Shown here one piece after another: positions 45,555-56,357 of a DNA stretch of 64,000 nucleotides. Position numbers and translations under genes: made by a program. The DNA lies in contig JACVRA010000238.1 in the NCBI GenBank assembly GCA_019828545.1, positions 186,001-250,000 on the forward strand. The letters are read 5' to 3'. Origin of the DNA: Paracamarosporium sp. OC-R06-R3. Lineage: Eukaryota; Ascomycota; Dothideomycetes; Pleosporales; Didymosphaeriaceae. Numbering within the stretch: the first letter of the stretch is position 1; each line of letters starts with the position of its first letter. Below the pieces are notes generated by a model. That model was not told the DNA's origin, did not search any database, and saw nothing but the letters and a program-made list of their open reading frames with translations.

Positions 45555-46250
45555 TCAAAGCCCATGATATCGTCTCCTGTCCGGCTCCTTTGCCTCCAGC
45601 TCAATTGGAATGTCAGTGGACATATCCTTCACACCTCTAGACTCTTTTGCCTCCGGCGTAATCCTGAATTTTTCTAAATCATATTTCTCTGAGATTGATT
45701 CCATCTCGTAAATCTGCTGCTCAATCGCCTTCGTTTTTGCTCTCGCCGCAGCAGCAGCTGCAGCTTCCTCACGCTCTTTACGACTTCTGTACATTCTGAA
45801 TACGATCGCGGAAATGATTGCTACTAGAGCAATGAGTGGGATAACGATAGCTAGTGCGACTGTTGTAGAAGAATCTGATGATGGTCTACGAGGGGCGCCG
45901 GCCGCGGTTGCCTGTAGCACGAAGTCGGATGTTGTTGTCTTTGGTGCTACTGCACGAGTCGCCGTCATTAAAGTTGTCGCATCGGAAGCAGGCACGATAG
46001 CGATGGCGCTTGAGATAATGCCCGCCATCAAGGCCGAGCTTTCGTACTGACTCCTATCGTGGGCGTGTTCAGACACGCGATGGAATGCGCTCGATGCGTC
46101 TAGTAGTGTTAATGATATTAGAAAGAGTTTGGATTTGCATAGCGACCCGTAGTCGCCTGAGGCGAGTCGGTGATCTCTTGTTCCATTTTGATACTGGGAT
46201 CCTTCGAACGCCCGACACAGGTTACTGAAGGCGGATCGAGGATGGTACAA
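45555..46250 (-). CDS. Single-pass membrane protein, 5' end unresolved
   Basis: Continuous open frame of about 231 codons without an ATG at its upstream edge; the frame continues past 46250 toward 46330. The C-terminal half is clear: an extracellular Ser/Thr/Ala-rich stalk, one transmembrane helix (VALAIVIPLIALVAIISAIV), basic stop-transfer residues (RMYRSRKER), an Ala-rich helix, and a tail ending in IPIELEAKEPDRRRYHGL. It shares its plan, not obvious sequence, with the gene at 10414-11405. The upstream part has Cys residues (TCLYHPRSAFSNLCRAF) as expected of an ectodomain. A candidate secretory start exists near 46375 (MRIFFWYLAP) but in another frame, so at least one intron remains to be placed. 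Confidence 0.5.
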   Translation of the reverse strand: MYHPRSAFSNLCRAFEGSQYQNGTRDHRLASGDYGSLCKSKLFLISLTLLDASSAFHRVSEHAHDRSQYESSALMAGIISSAIAIVPASDATTLMTATRAVAPKTTTSDFVLQATAAGAPRRPSSDSSTTVALAIVIPLIALVAIISAIVFRMYRSRKEREEAAAAAAARAKTKAIEQQIYEMESISEKYDLEKFRITPEAKESRGVKDMSTDIPIELEAKEPDRRRYHGL

Positions 46251-47408
46251 ACATGTTGCGTTTGACGTTTGCGCATGAGATTGGGTGGGTGCTGTTGGGT
46301 GGTGCTGAATGGTGCTGGAGTACGATACGCATAACGATGTTAGGAGCTAGGTACCAGAAGAAGATGCGCATGTTTCAGGTGAGGCGACCCACCAATCTGG
46401 CGACGAGAGCGTCGTAAGAAGTTGTATACATGCTACGAATGCGATCACGGTCAAAGAAAGTCGCTCGCGGCGGAGCAATATCTTTATGGCAGTAGTCACG
46501 GAGTTTGCAGCGGCACGCCTAATTTTCCTTCGACTACTATGGCGAACAATTGTTACTCACTTATCAATAGCACAACAGCGACCGCGAAGACCATGGGCCT
46601 GCTACCATTTGCATGGAATAGTATTAGTGTCTCCCAAAAGAAAAGATCTCGAACATTGGACACAGATGTATATGTACAAGCTGGAATCGATCAGCATGGA
46701 TGAAAAGCTCAGCACTATCAACACATGGCAGAAGGACCGAATCGCATTTCCTTAATACGTTTTACACCACGTAAAGTACACCAGTTGGTTGCATTAATCT
46801 CTTTTAAGACTTACCGCGCGGCAAGGCAAGCTCTGGCATAGGAATATGGCCCCCAAGGCCCCTTCGCGCGTTTAGCAGTTCGCCCGTGCAGATCTTATCA
46901 GTTTGTGTCGGCGTTGTAGTGTTTCGTACAGGACGCTTTACCTGCAATTTCCTTCAGATGTGTCTCGAGGCGATGTAGCTTGTGTGGTTGTAACAAAAAG
47001 TCCGTAGAGCAGGACGTATACGTAGCCCGTCGCAACGATCGTTGTGAAAGCTTCGCAAATATCTTCTGATCGTTATATTGAGGTCTTGCGAAATGTAACT
47101 AGGTGCTCGTTTTACCGCGCAGCCAGCAGCGCTACGTCTGTCTGTGATGGTAGCTGCTCGCTAAGCGCCTGTTCCATAAGTCAGCGCTTAACTGTGCCAC
47201 ATGGAGATGGTGTACTTAGGCAGCTGTTTCGTTTGGTCTTTTTTCGGAACATCAGACCTTTTACAAACTACTGTGTAAATCATGTTCGTCTTTACACTTT
47301 AAGCAATTCAGTTTAGTCCCACTCCTAATTCGAACGACTTGTTTTTCAATCATTCTCTTCCCAATATTGAGTGGTAATACGTAATCGTCCGATAGCACGC
47401 TACAGATA
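46251..47408. other. Probable 5' part of the membrane-protein gene plus intergenic DNA
   Basis: 46251-46380 probably holds the missing first exon(s) of the minus-strand membrane protein. The remaining about 1 kb to the HET gene has no supported frame. Confidence 0.35.
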
Positions 47409-49639
47409 ATGGGACTATTTTCCAGATCCAAGAAGAGTTCTCCTACTTCCACAAGCTCATCTCCCAAGCTGGTCAAACCGGCTCTAGGTGATGCTCTTGG
47501 GCTTAGGAGGCACCAAACTGGATTTTATAAACATGCCACGAAGGACAAAAATGGCATGCCTAAGGCGTCGCGGATGTATTTGAATGTGAGTATCGCCTAT
47601 CTTCACAACATATGAATCGTTTACGTTCCTCACCCTAGTCTACATGGAAAGAATTTGAATCACCTAGGCTTTGCTGACGTTTCTGTACATTAGACCAATC
47701 CACCCACACCGTGCCCTGAGCTTCAGCAAAATTCCGTATTTGACGCGGATGGAAATGACGTCGAACGCTACGATCAACGCGATATCCAAGCCCGAAAACA
47801 AACCTTACGTATGTGACTATCCTAGTGCAAAAAGCGCCTTACGGCCAACTGGCTATCATGTCGTGGTTTTGCCTATCCTCAAACTATACAACACGAGCTT
47901 CAAATTCGAAATATCGGTTCTGTAGCTGACATTGGCCTTTAGCATTAGGTGTTTTCAATGTAGCATATGGCTCGAAAGGGGACAACCGTAATGCGGTGAG
48001 GGCTGTTGGAGCATCGCCAGACTATACACTTATCCGAGCATGGCTCGAACAATGCGATAGAGAACATGAACAATGTCGTGCAGGTCGAAACATCGAGCAA
48101 CTTAAGATCATCACATTGATTGATGTCCGGAATCGATGTCTTGTTCAATACCGATCTGGTATGAGGTTTGTGGCACTGAGCTACGTGTGGGGAGGCGCTC
48201 CAGCCCCGAAGCGCATACAACCTCACGAGCTACCAACAAGTATATCGAGAACCATTCAGCATGCTATGGTAGTTGCTGATAATATCGGAATTCCATTCTT
48301 ATGGGCTGATGCTGTTTGTATCAACCAGCACGATCATAAGGAGAAAGAACAGCAGCTTCCGCTGATGGATTACATATACGAGCAGGCATTTGCGACAATT
48401 GTTGCCCTAGGCGAGAACGCAAACATAGGTCTCCCAGGCGTCCAAGGCGGACCCCAACGCTATCCCCAACTAGCCGCTGAATTTGGTCCCGTTAAACTCC
48501 TCTCACGCTGTCCAACACTTTCCTCCCAGATTGAAAGTTCGACATGGCTATCGCGCGGATGGACTTATCAAGAATGTGTTTTCTCTCGACGATGCATTTT
48601 CTTTTCGCAACACCAGGTCTATTATCACTGCAACACGATGTTGTGCACTGAAGACTCGCCTACAGCAACCTACCTTTCACCGGCGAAGAACCCGAAGGGG
48701 TTCACTCAAGAGTCCGGATATTGGGCTCCCGATGTTCACTACATACAATCAAATATCTTGTGGACGCGTCAAGACATCGGAAATATCTATACCTATATTG
48801 CATACTTCGGACAATACATTTGTCGAGACGTCAGCTATGATGAGGACGCAATTAACGCATTCGGCGCGTTGCTGTCTCGCTTGAAACAAGATTTCTTCAT
48901 CAAAGGCTTCATTCATGGTATACCCAGAGATGCATTCAGGGACGGACTAGTATGGGCTGCCGCTGGTGGAATCTCTCGGCGCAAATCTGGTGGGTTCCCA
49001 AGCTGGAGTTGGGCCGCGTGGAAAACCAGCAATCGAGGGATAACTTATGGCCCGGTCTCTGCCTTTGATGAAGAGTATAACATGACCATCCCTCATCCAC
49101 TATATATCTCGCTTGGTCAAGATCATCTTTACAAGCCCCAACCGACAAGAATGCGTTTTTCCGGTATGGGCACCGAGCTCCAAGCTCTGTGGGGTACCTA
49201 TTCTCGCTCTCAAGATTGCCTTCCTGCAAAGCCAATCTTACAGCCACCTTCTGCCAACGCTCTATACATCGATGGCCCAATCGTAACGCTTCCCGTTACT
49301 TACGACCCTGTAACACAAGTGATAGGCTTCGCAGCTCCGTCTCATCTTCCTAAGGTCCAAATGATGAACATCTGGCCATTGATAAGCGAGAAATGCAGGC
49401 GTGATTTCGTACAACTGCCAGTGGCCAAAGGAGCACCAAGGAGGCGCGACTTCTTGGTAATGCAAACAAGACACGTATTTTCGCCCTTAGCACGTATACA
49501 GTTCACACTGATGCTACTGGAATGGGTAAGCAATACTGTTGCAACCAGGGCTGGCATTTTGACAATTAGCGTTGAGGGCAATCTGGAGGGATTTTGGAAA
49601 TATGCAGGCGTGAAAAAGGGTTTGCTTTGGCTTATTTGA
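47409..49639 (+). CDS. HET-domain protein
   Basis: Three exons: 47409-47585, 47694-47808, 47943-49639; 662 residues with phase-consistent joins (YLN|TNPP; QTL-P-LGVF). Incompatibility/cell-death type regulator by family. The HET blocks are FVALSYVWGG (173-182), WADAVCINQHDHKEKEQQ (218-235) and STWLSRGWTYQECVFSRRCIFF. A FGAPLSRLKQ-like GALLSRLKQ and a WSWAAWK segment (PSWSWAAW) follow, as is common in the ascomycete HET group. The first exon encodes a Ser/Lys-rich head (GLFSRSKKSSPTSTSSSPK) and exon 2 an acidic, low-complexity linker. Introns of 108 and 134 nt are long for this window, and intron 2 contains a stretch open in another frame. Confidence 0.85.
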
Positions 49640-49736
49640 GCATGGGCGACATGGATACACAACAAATGCTATCGGGCTGGTGGTGGAAGCCCCGTGATAT
49701 AACGTGATGCCCATTCGGTGCCGCACTATATTGCAT

Positions 49737-50614
49737 CTATGATTCGTTGTTCTTTTCGTCCAAACATATGCACATTGCAGCAATCAGCGCTTGATCGTAC
49801 CCAGCCATGATCTGTACCGCGTATGTCTGCTGTCCGAAAAAGATGTCTTTGCCGCTGAGTAATTTACGGTCGATGCGCGCGGCGATAGCGCCTGATCATA
49901 TCGTTAACATCTGATAGCCCAATGTATTGGATTGACATACCATTTCGGCTCTCATCTGTAATCTCAGCGCTCGTATCGAAGATCGATCCCTTCATCTTCA
50001 GCTCGTGAGCGGCACCTGTGATATCGGTGAATGATGCTGTGGCGCTACTCCCGAAAACTATATACGAGCATTTCAAGTTAGGATAGATAGACTACGATAT
50101 TCTGGGTACGAGCATACTTACGCTTGAAACTGCTCTTGACCTCCATCAACTTCTGCCCTTGCGGATCTTCGATCGCGTAGGTAGTGTGAATGTGAAAATG
50201 TTCTTTGACGATATCGAAGAGATGGTTGCCAGCCATATCGCAGACCTTCTTGCGGCCTGAGATGGACATGATCTTGCCTTCGACCTGGAGGATGGGTGTC
50301 CCATCTTCCAGCTTGATGCTGAAGGAATCACCTGTCAAAGATAGCACGTGTTCCTTGAGAACGATAGTGGTGGGATAGTTCTTCATAAACTGGTTGAAAA
50401 TGCCGATAGGCTTATCCACACTGTAGCCTCCTTGCTGTTGGCTGTACCCCTGTTGAGGTTGGCCATAGCCCGGTTGGGGTTGACCGTAGCCTGGTTGGGA
50501 TTGATTATAACCTCCTTGTGGATGACCATAGCCCGGTTGAGGCTGTCCGTAACCTCCCTGTGGTTGAGCGTAACCTCCATACCCTGGCTGCTGAGGTTGA
50601 CCGTAGCCTGGCAT
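49737..50614 (-). CDS. LURP-one/tubby-fold protein with PGYGQPQ repeats
   Basis: Three exons: 50614-50122, 50057-49941, 49891-49737; 254 residues, joins SFK-L-FGSS and RN-G-AIAARI. The first about 70 residues are a low-complexity head made of repeated PGYGQPQ and GGYNQ/GYSQ units. The rest matches the LURP-one-related/tubby C-terminal fold: [67 protein letters not shown] and a final [20 protein letters not shown]. The fold resembles phospholipid scramblases and plant defence LOR proteins; the biochemical role in fungi is unknown. A GYGQPQ head on this fold is common in filamentous fungi and may drive protein-protein contact or condensation (inference). Confidence 0.88.
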
Positions 50615-52530
50615 CTCGATGCTATGATGTCCTCTCAAGGTCTAGATATAATATGCGACGCGACGATAAAGTCAATACGAATATAGTATGGCGATCTGTT
50701 ATGCTTTCGTCCCAAAGATGTGCGATCTGGCAAGGCTCAACGAAACAGCTCAGATTTGGAGTGCGTGCAAAAAATAAACGTCGAGACAGCTCGAAAGGCA
50801 ATTACAGGAAAGCCCCTCTTTAAAGTAAAGCGCTACATATGCATTTCCATCGCAAATAGCATAGCGCACGCTATGTTTCACGCCGTCATTTCTTGATTGT
50901 GGGATGATGAGCGACACAACTGAGGCTGTGCCCGCGCTGGCGCCCTTAGGGCCCTGATTAACGAATCAAGCTCTGCGATGCGCGACATGACGAGACGCTT
51001 GGAAGTCCGGCGACAGGCGGGCGTCTGGATCAGTGCGCAGGGCGTTTGGACAGATATGCACGCCCATCCTGAAAGCGATTGGTGCGCATATGCAAAGATG
51101 ACGGGAGGGTGTCGGGCTGAAAGATGGACTGTTCGTGTTTTGGGGACTGGGTGGGGGCCGAAGTGTGGAGTAGTCTCGTAAGAGGCTCGGCAGAGGTATG
51201 CCTCAAGTATACGAGACCTATGATGTCACAACCCTCAGTCATAGTTAATAATAGCACTCCCACAGTTCGTATCTAAATACATCGCACTGCACATCTGTGG
51301 TTGTGTCACACTGTGCTGTGTTCGACTGTCCAATACAGAAGTAAGCAGTTGCAATGACTGGATGAGCCAACACACGATCAAATCCAACATTGAACATACT
51401 GTTGATCCTGTCATATCACTCGAATCGCAAGCGGCCGTGTTTCGTTCTGATCCGATATTGATGACCATGCATTGCACTGCATGTTTGCAGGGAGATCCTG
51501 TCAGGTGGCTGACCACCTCTATCTATAAGCAGTCCTATTGAGCGAATGCAACTTGCGAGATTCGCCCTTTCGTGCGCCAGACCGTATGGCGTTCTGGAGC
51601 GGCAAGCGCAGCCTAAGCAAGAAAAGAATAGCCGAGAGCTAAAATCCAAAGATTAATCGCGTCCCGCCCCGTCCCGCCCCGTACCGATTATCGAAACCCT
51701 TCAGCCTTGCTGTAACTTTTGCCAAACCACAGTGTATCACCAGACTGTGGTGCGAGAATATTGTTGCTGGGTCAGGTGTAGCATTCCACGCGCCTCTCTT
51801 CTAGCTTGGACAGAGCTCACGCCACAACATAATTGCCTAGCCCAGCGAAGGTGGCCCTCGTTGCATGAATCAATTGATTGACCGAAGCTCCAGGAATGCT
51901 TTGCACCCGAAAGCAAGCTCCGCTACGAAGTGTGTAAAGTAACTGCTCCTGGTGTGGCAACTGCTAAGGTATAGTCTATTCGCTGCAACATATACTCAAC
52001 AATCTTCTATCAAAGAAGTTGAACATCGCATGCTAAACTAAGACTGAAACGTATACAACTCACATCGCGTTCCGTTGTGAAGCGCCTATTTCCGTACTCC
52101 TGATCCAACTCACGGATCGAGCTGGTGTCCTAGAACCCCAGATGATATTCCCAAATGCCATCCTGAATGCGATGCCGAAGCCCATTACTTATTGGAGACC
52201 CGAACCATAATTCCCCAGATCGAAAAGTTTGGTACATCAATCGAACCTCGAAAATTGGCCGGCCTAGCTCTGGAAGCGTCTACCTGCCTGCCATCGCCAC
52301 CATGAATTCTCTGGTTCCGAGAGCGCGACGTCGTAAACGATGCCCTATCAGCTAAGCGTTCGAACAGGGCTCTGCGGGGCCGGTTGTCTGCCTGCTATGA
52401 CGAAGTTAGCGGAATTTGCTCCAACCGATTAGCACAAAGCCGGCCACCAGGCGGTCGGTAGAGCACGTGATCTACCCAACAGATCGTAGTTGCTCCGACA
52501 CGCACACAGCAGCCTCATCGATATTCAGCC
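50615..52530. other. Gene-poor region, first part
   Basis: 1.9 kb with no supported gene. Contains the promoter of the LURP-one gene and a C-rich tandem repeat at 51661-51680. Confidence 0.35.
51661..51680. repeat. Tandem 10-mer GTCCCGCCCC, two copies
   Basis: Two perfect copies, with a truncated third (GTACCG) after them. Confidence 0.8.
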
Positions 52531-52841
52531 ATGGGATCTAGTGCTAGGGATACGTTGCTCGCATTGTTCGATACTCAGTACGGCGGATTTAGTCAGCTAC
52601 CTGCTTATGTGAAGCAAAAGGTCTCTGAAGAGATGGAACAATGAGCGCATCGTATGAGCGCACGTTCGTCAACATGAGCCTCTTAGAGCAACATTTCGGT
52701 TCGTCGAATCTGCCATGGAGATTGACCTTCAATATGTTCTATTGGTTCAAGAGTCATATTCACTACTGTGGCCTGCTTGACTCGTCGCTTACAGCGCAAT
52801 CTCTAGAATTCAAGGCACTGCCAGAATGCCTACAAGGATAG
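52531..52841 (+). pseudogene. Possible decayed coding fragment
   Basis: A protein-like 37-codon frame (GSSARDTLLALFDTQYGGFS) starts at 52531 and stops at 52644; a second frame of 66 codons begins at 52641, overlapping it as ATGA. Both look protein-like in composition (the second has LLEQHFGSSNLPWRLTF). This could be one gene broken by a frameshift, or chance. I recognise no family. Confidence 0.2.
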
Positions 52842-54196
52842 CTGGGAACACCGAAAGCCAATCTTTATGCCGGTAAGCTGATGGTACTTTTATTGCTCAC
52901 CTCATCAATTACTTGCATTTTCGGTGCGATGCCGTTAGATTGTCGTTTAAGCTTTTCTACAAGGAACTTCAATATATGCCATGCTCGAGACATCATAACG
53001 TAGACCATGGCTCAGGGACGACCCTGAAAGAGCAGGTCTATCTATGAATTAAGAGCTTGGGATCCCGGAAGGAGGATCGCACTAAAACTAGACACTGCTG
53101 GTGGGACTGTTCACCCAATCCTGTGAGCTATTCAAATCCCCCCAGATTGTTCTAAAAACGCGCTCAGGTGTACCTGGATGTAAATGATTACCTTACATAG
53201 GTGCAGTCTCTGGAAAAGAAAATCAATTTCATTGGGACAGCCTTACCCCGCTACATGCTATTGACGAGTAGCACAACCTAATTGCGAAGCCGAATCCACT
53301 GATGTTTGTCTCTCCAAATAGAATGCACAGCCATTTCGGATACTGGCCAACAGATGCTTGGTCAGCTGTACATGGCTAAGACAAGCACTCATGTTTTCCG
53401 TCGATCCCCAAACTGTCAAACGGGACATGAAAAGCTAGCTCGTCAAATCCAACGACTCCAATGGCTACTTACCGATGAGTTGCCATTCCAAAAATATCGC
53501 AACCGAGTCTCTGGGCAGTAGCCTGGCAGGCGTTAAATAGTTCCCTTGAGCGCGTTACCCCGAACGTACCTCGCATAAAACTTGGCCTTAACAGTACTTA
53601 CGTGACGTGCTCGACGGTAAGGAAAAGCGCCGATGTTCCGATATGGCCATAAAGCCTTTGATTTGTTCCTTGCCTCTCACATGCAGTATCATACTAGTAC
53701 AGAAACCACGTGAAATCCATCTACTGGGCTGGATATCCTGCATCCTACTAGGTCCGTTACACTAGGGCAAACCACCACAACGTAACCAACACTGTGAAAG
53801 TACGGTACATGTATAGTGCTTCGACATGGCAAACCGTTTACGTGGAACTGTCACTTCACATGCCGTCCACTCACGTCAAGCGGCTTTTGTAACATCGCGC
53901 TAGCCCGCCCAGCCCGCTCAACCCGCTCAACGTCGCGCCGGCAATACGCTACCCGACCCGCCTCCCGTAGCTTCAACCATCTGGCTTGACGGACTTGACA
54001 AGCCTTGCAATTGCCTCATCGGAGGGCCGCACTCGACATCGCCTCTAACGAAATTGGTATTCGCGAAATCGCCGACATGTGGCTGATACTCATCCCGATG
54101 AGACTTCTCCGAAGAGCTATAAGAAGGGCTTCAACAGGATGCACTTGAATTCTCTAGTCAGCCACTTTTGCCTTTTGCTTTACATTGGAGATCAAA
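52842..54196. other. Gene-poor region, second part
   Basis: 1.35 kb, no supported gene. Short CCCGCTCAA repeats at about 53912-53930. Ends in the promoter of the Ser/Thr-rich gene. Confidence 0.35.
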
Positions 54197-55624
54197 ATGC
54201 ACTCGAAGATTGCGCTTTTCGGCCTTGCGCTCCAGACCATTGTGTCTGCGCGAGTCGTCCAGCCTCGTGGCGTAGGTCATCAGGCAGTGCCGTCTGCTTC
54301 TCCAACTGTCTCCTTTGGCAACAGCGGTTGGGGACTCAACACGCCGGGGGCTTTCTCATTTATTTATGGATCCTGGGCCACTTCGACTTCTGCTTCGACT
54401 TCTTCCTTGACTACATCTACGACCTCGAGCAGTTCATCTACCGTCTCGAGCAGTACACCTACAGTCCTGAGCAGTGCATCTACAGTTTCGAGCAGCGCAG
54501 CTACAGTTTCGAGCAGTGCATCTACGGCCTCGAGCAGTACATCAACGACCTCAGTCAGTGCATCAACAACCTCTATCGTCACTCCTTTTGCATGGGGAGC
54601 CTTGTTCGGGCATTCCTGGAGTTCGAAGCCAGTGGCATTCGCTACCCCTGGATCATTCAGCACTGCTTCATTTACCCGGGGAGGGCCACTTGTCTGGGGA
54701 GCGGTTTTCGGACATTCTTGGAGTTCGACGCTAGCAGCGTCTACTTCCACTGTATCATCCTCAAGCTCTACTCCTGCAGCATCTACATCCTCTGGATCTT
54801 CCTTGAGCTCCACTCCTGCAATATCCACTTCCACTGCATCTTCCTCAAGCTCTACTCCTACAGCATCCACTTCCACTGCGTCATCCGGCACTGCTGAATC
54901 TTCTTGGGGGGTAGCTTTTGGATCGTCTTCGAGCACTGCTCCTGCAGCATCCACCTCTCCTGGATCTTCGAGCTACACTTTCACGGTATCGACTGCCTCT
55001 GGATCATCCAGCGCTGCCTCATTTACCCGGGGAGGGCCACTTGGCTGGGCAGCGGTTTTCGGACATTCTTGGAGTTTGAAGCCAGCAGCGTCTACTTCCA
55101 CTGCATCATCCTTAAGCTCTACTCCAGCAGTATCTACTTCTACTGGCGCTTCTTCCAGTTCTGCCCCAGCAGCATCCACTTCTACTGGGTCTTCTTCAAG
55201 TACTTCTCCAGCAGCGTCTACTTCTACTGAATCTTCTAGCTCTACTCCCGCAGCATCCACTTCTACGGAATCTTCCTCAAGTTCCACACCAGCAGCTTCC
55301 GCTGTCTCTAGCACTATTACATATTCCTCGGGAGCGACCACTGGAACTTCAAGCTTTACCCCAACTGCCTCTTATGCCTCCGGATCATCTGCTGTTTCTG
55401 TATCATGGAGTTGGGGCCCGGGGTCTTTCAATTTTTCTGCAGCTGCACCAACCGCTGGGCCAGGTAGAGGTCACTTTCATCACCCCAGCTTCGCAATCTC
55501 TGGGAGCGGAATTACAGGCTGGAGTGCCGTCCCAACCGCAGTATTTGGTTCGGCACGGCCCACGTTCACTTTCAGCGGTCGTCCCGGCTTGGGCGGGCTC
55601 GCTAGTTGGAGTGATGAGGAGTAG
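54197..55624 (+). CDS. Secreted Ser/Thr-rich repeat protein
   Basis: Intronless, 475 residues; the ATG at 54197 starts a signal peptide (MHSKIALFGLALQTIVSA). About half of the residues are Ser or Thr, with many short STPAASTSTxSSSS units likely to be O-mannosylated. Embedded in this are three related blocks: FAWGALFGHSWSSKP, GPLVWGAVFGHSWSST and GPLGWAAVFGHSWSLKP; the last two are preceded by ASFTRG. No GPI site or transmembrane helix is evident (the C terminus, GGLASWSDEE, is polar), so the protein is probably wall-associated or free. The repeat blocks and the low-complexity DNA make it a likely length-variable surface protein. The DNA is open in other frames on both strands because the repeat unit lacks stops; these are shadows. 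Confidence 0.78.
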   Translation: MHSKIALFGLALQTIVSARVVQPRGVGHQAVPSASPTVSFGNSGWGLNTPGAFSFIYGSWATSTSASTSSLTTSTTSSSSSTVSSSTPTVLSSASTVSSSAATVSSSASTASSSTSTTSVSASTTSIVTPFAWGALFGHSWSSKPVAFATPGSFSTASFTRGGPLVWGAVFGHSWSSTLAASTSTVSSSSSTPAASTSSGSSLSSTPAISTSTASSSSSTPTASTSTASSGTAESSWGVAFGSSSSTAPAASTSPGSSSYTFTVSTASGSSSAASFTRGGPLGWAAVFGHSWSLKPAASTSTASSLSSTPAVSTSTGASSSSAPAASTSTGSSSSTSPAASTSTESSSSTPAASTSTESSSSSTPAASAVSSTITYSSGATTGTSSFTPTASYASGSSAVSVSWSWGPGSFNFSAAAPTAGPGRGHFHHPSFAISGSGITGWSAVPTAVFGSARPTFTFSGRPGLGGLASWSDEE

Positions 55625-56357
55625 AAGAATGTCCTTGATGGGGAGGGAAAGAAATAGAATGAAGAAAAATACCAAATTGACAATAAATACCATTACAAGC
55701 ATACACAGGAGTTAATTGGGTGGAGGCACAGGACGGTCTCTAATGTAGCTAATTTTAGATAGCGCGCGGTAATCTAATTAAGGTCCCTCTCATCGTTGTA
55801 GCCTCACTGATTGTTCGGATAGATACGCCTTCGAGAAAATATTTTCTTGTAGGCTTTCATCACCCTGCATATCGCATTCAATGTTGCAAATCGCTAATCT
55901 TCTCGTGAATAGTATTTGAAAACGAGGACCTCGAGATGCGAAAAATACTCTACTGAGCTTTGCACGCGGATGAGGCAAGGATGACGAATTGTGTGCGAAT
56001 TTAAAGCATTAAATGTCAGCTATCTACACACTCTCAAAGTTATTATTTCCTATAAGCTTAACATCTTAGTAAAGGTACAGCATTTAGTGCGTAGCTCTGT
56101 TGTGGTACCAACCCACTAGGGTCACACGCTGGGCCAACACCAACTCGAGCTACCCACACAACCTGCCGCACTCCTTTGCGAGAGTCAGCAGCATCGTAGC
56201 TATTAATCACGACTATAACATGCTTTCATACAGAGGGTACGTGGAGTCTATGGGAATACATCAATCAGTCAAAAACGAGGTACTCTTATGAAGCATTCAA
56301 ATCTCACCTCCACATACATACGGACCATCCTTGAATACATTTCCTCATCTTCCCCAT
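55625..56357. other. Convergent intergenic region, no gene seen
   Basis: 733 bp between the 3' ends of the repeat protein (plus) and acyl-CoA ligase (minus). Confidence 0.4.

Noticed and set aside
54364..55341. Val/Glu/Asp-rich open frames on the minus strand and a plus-strand 272-codon frame at 54079-54897
   Set aside because: Products of the Ser/Thr-coding repeat read in other frames; absence of stops comes from the repeat unit, not selection.
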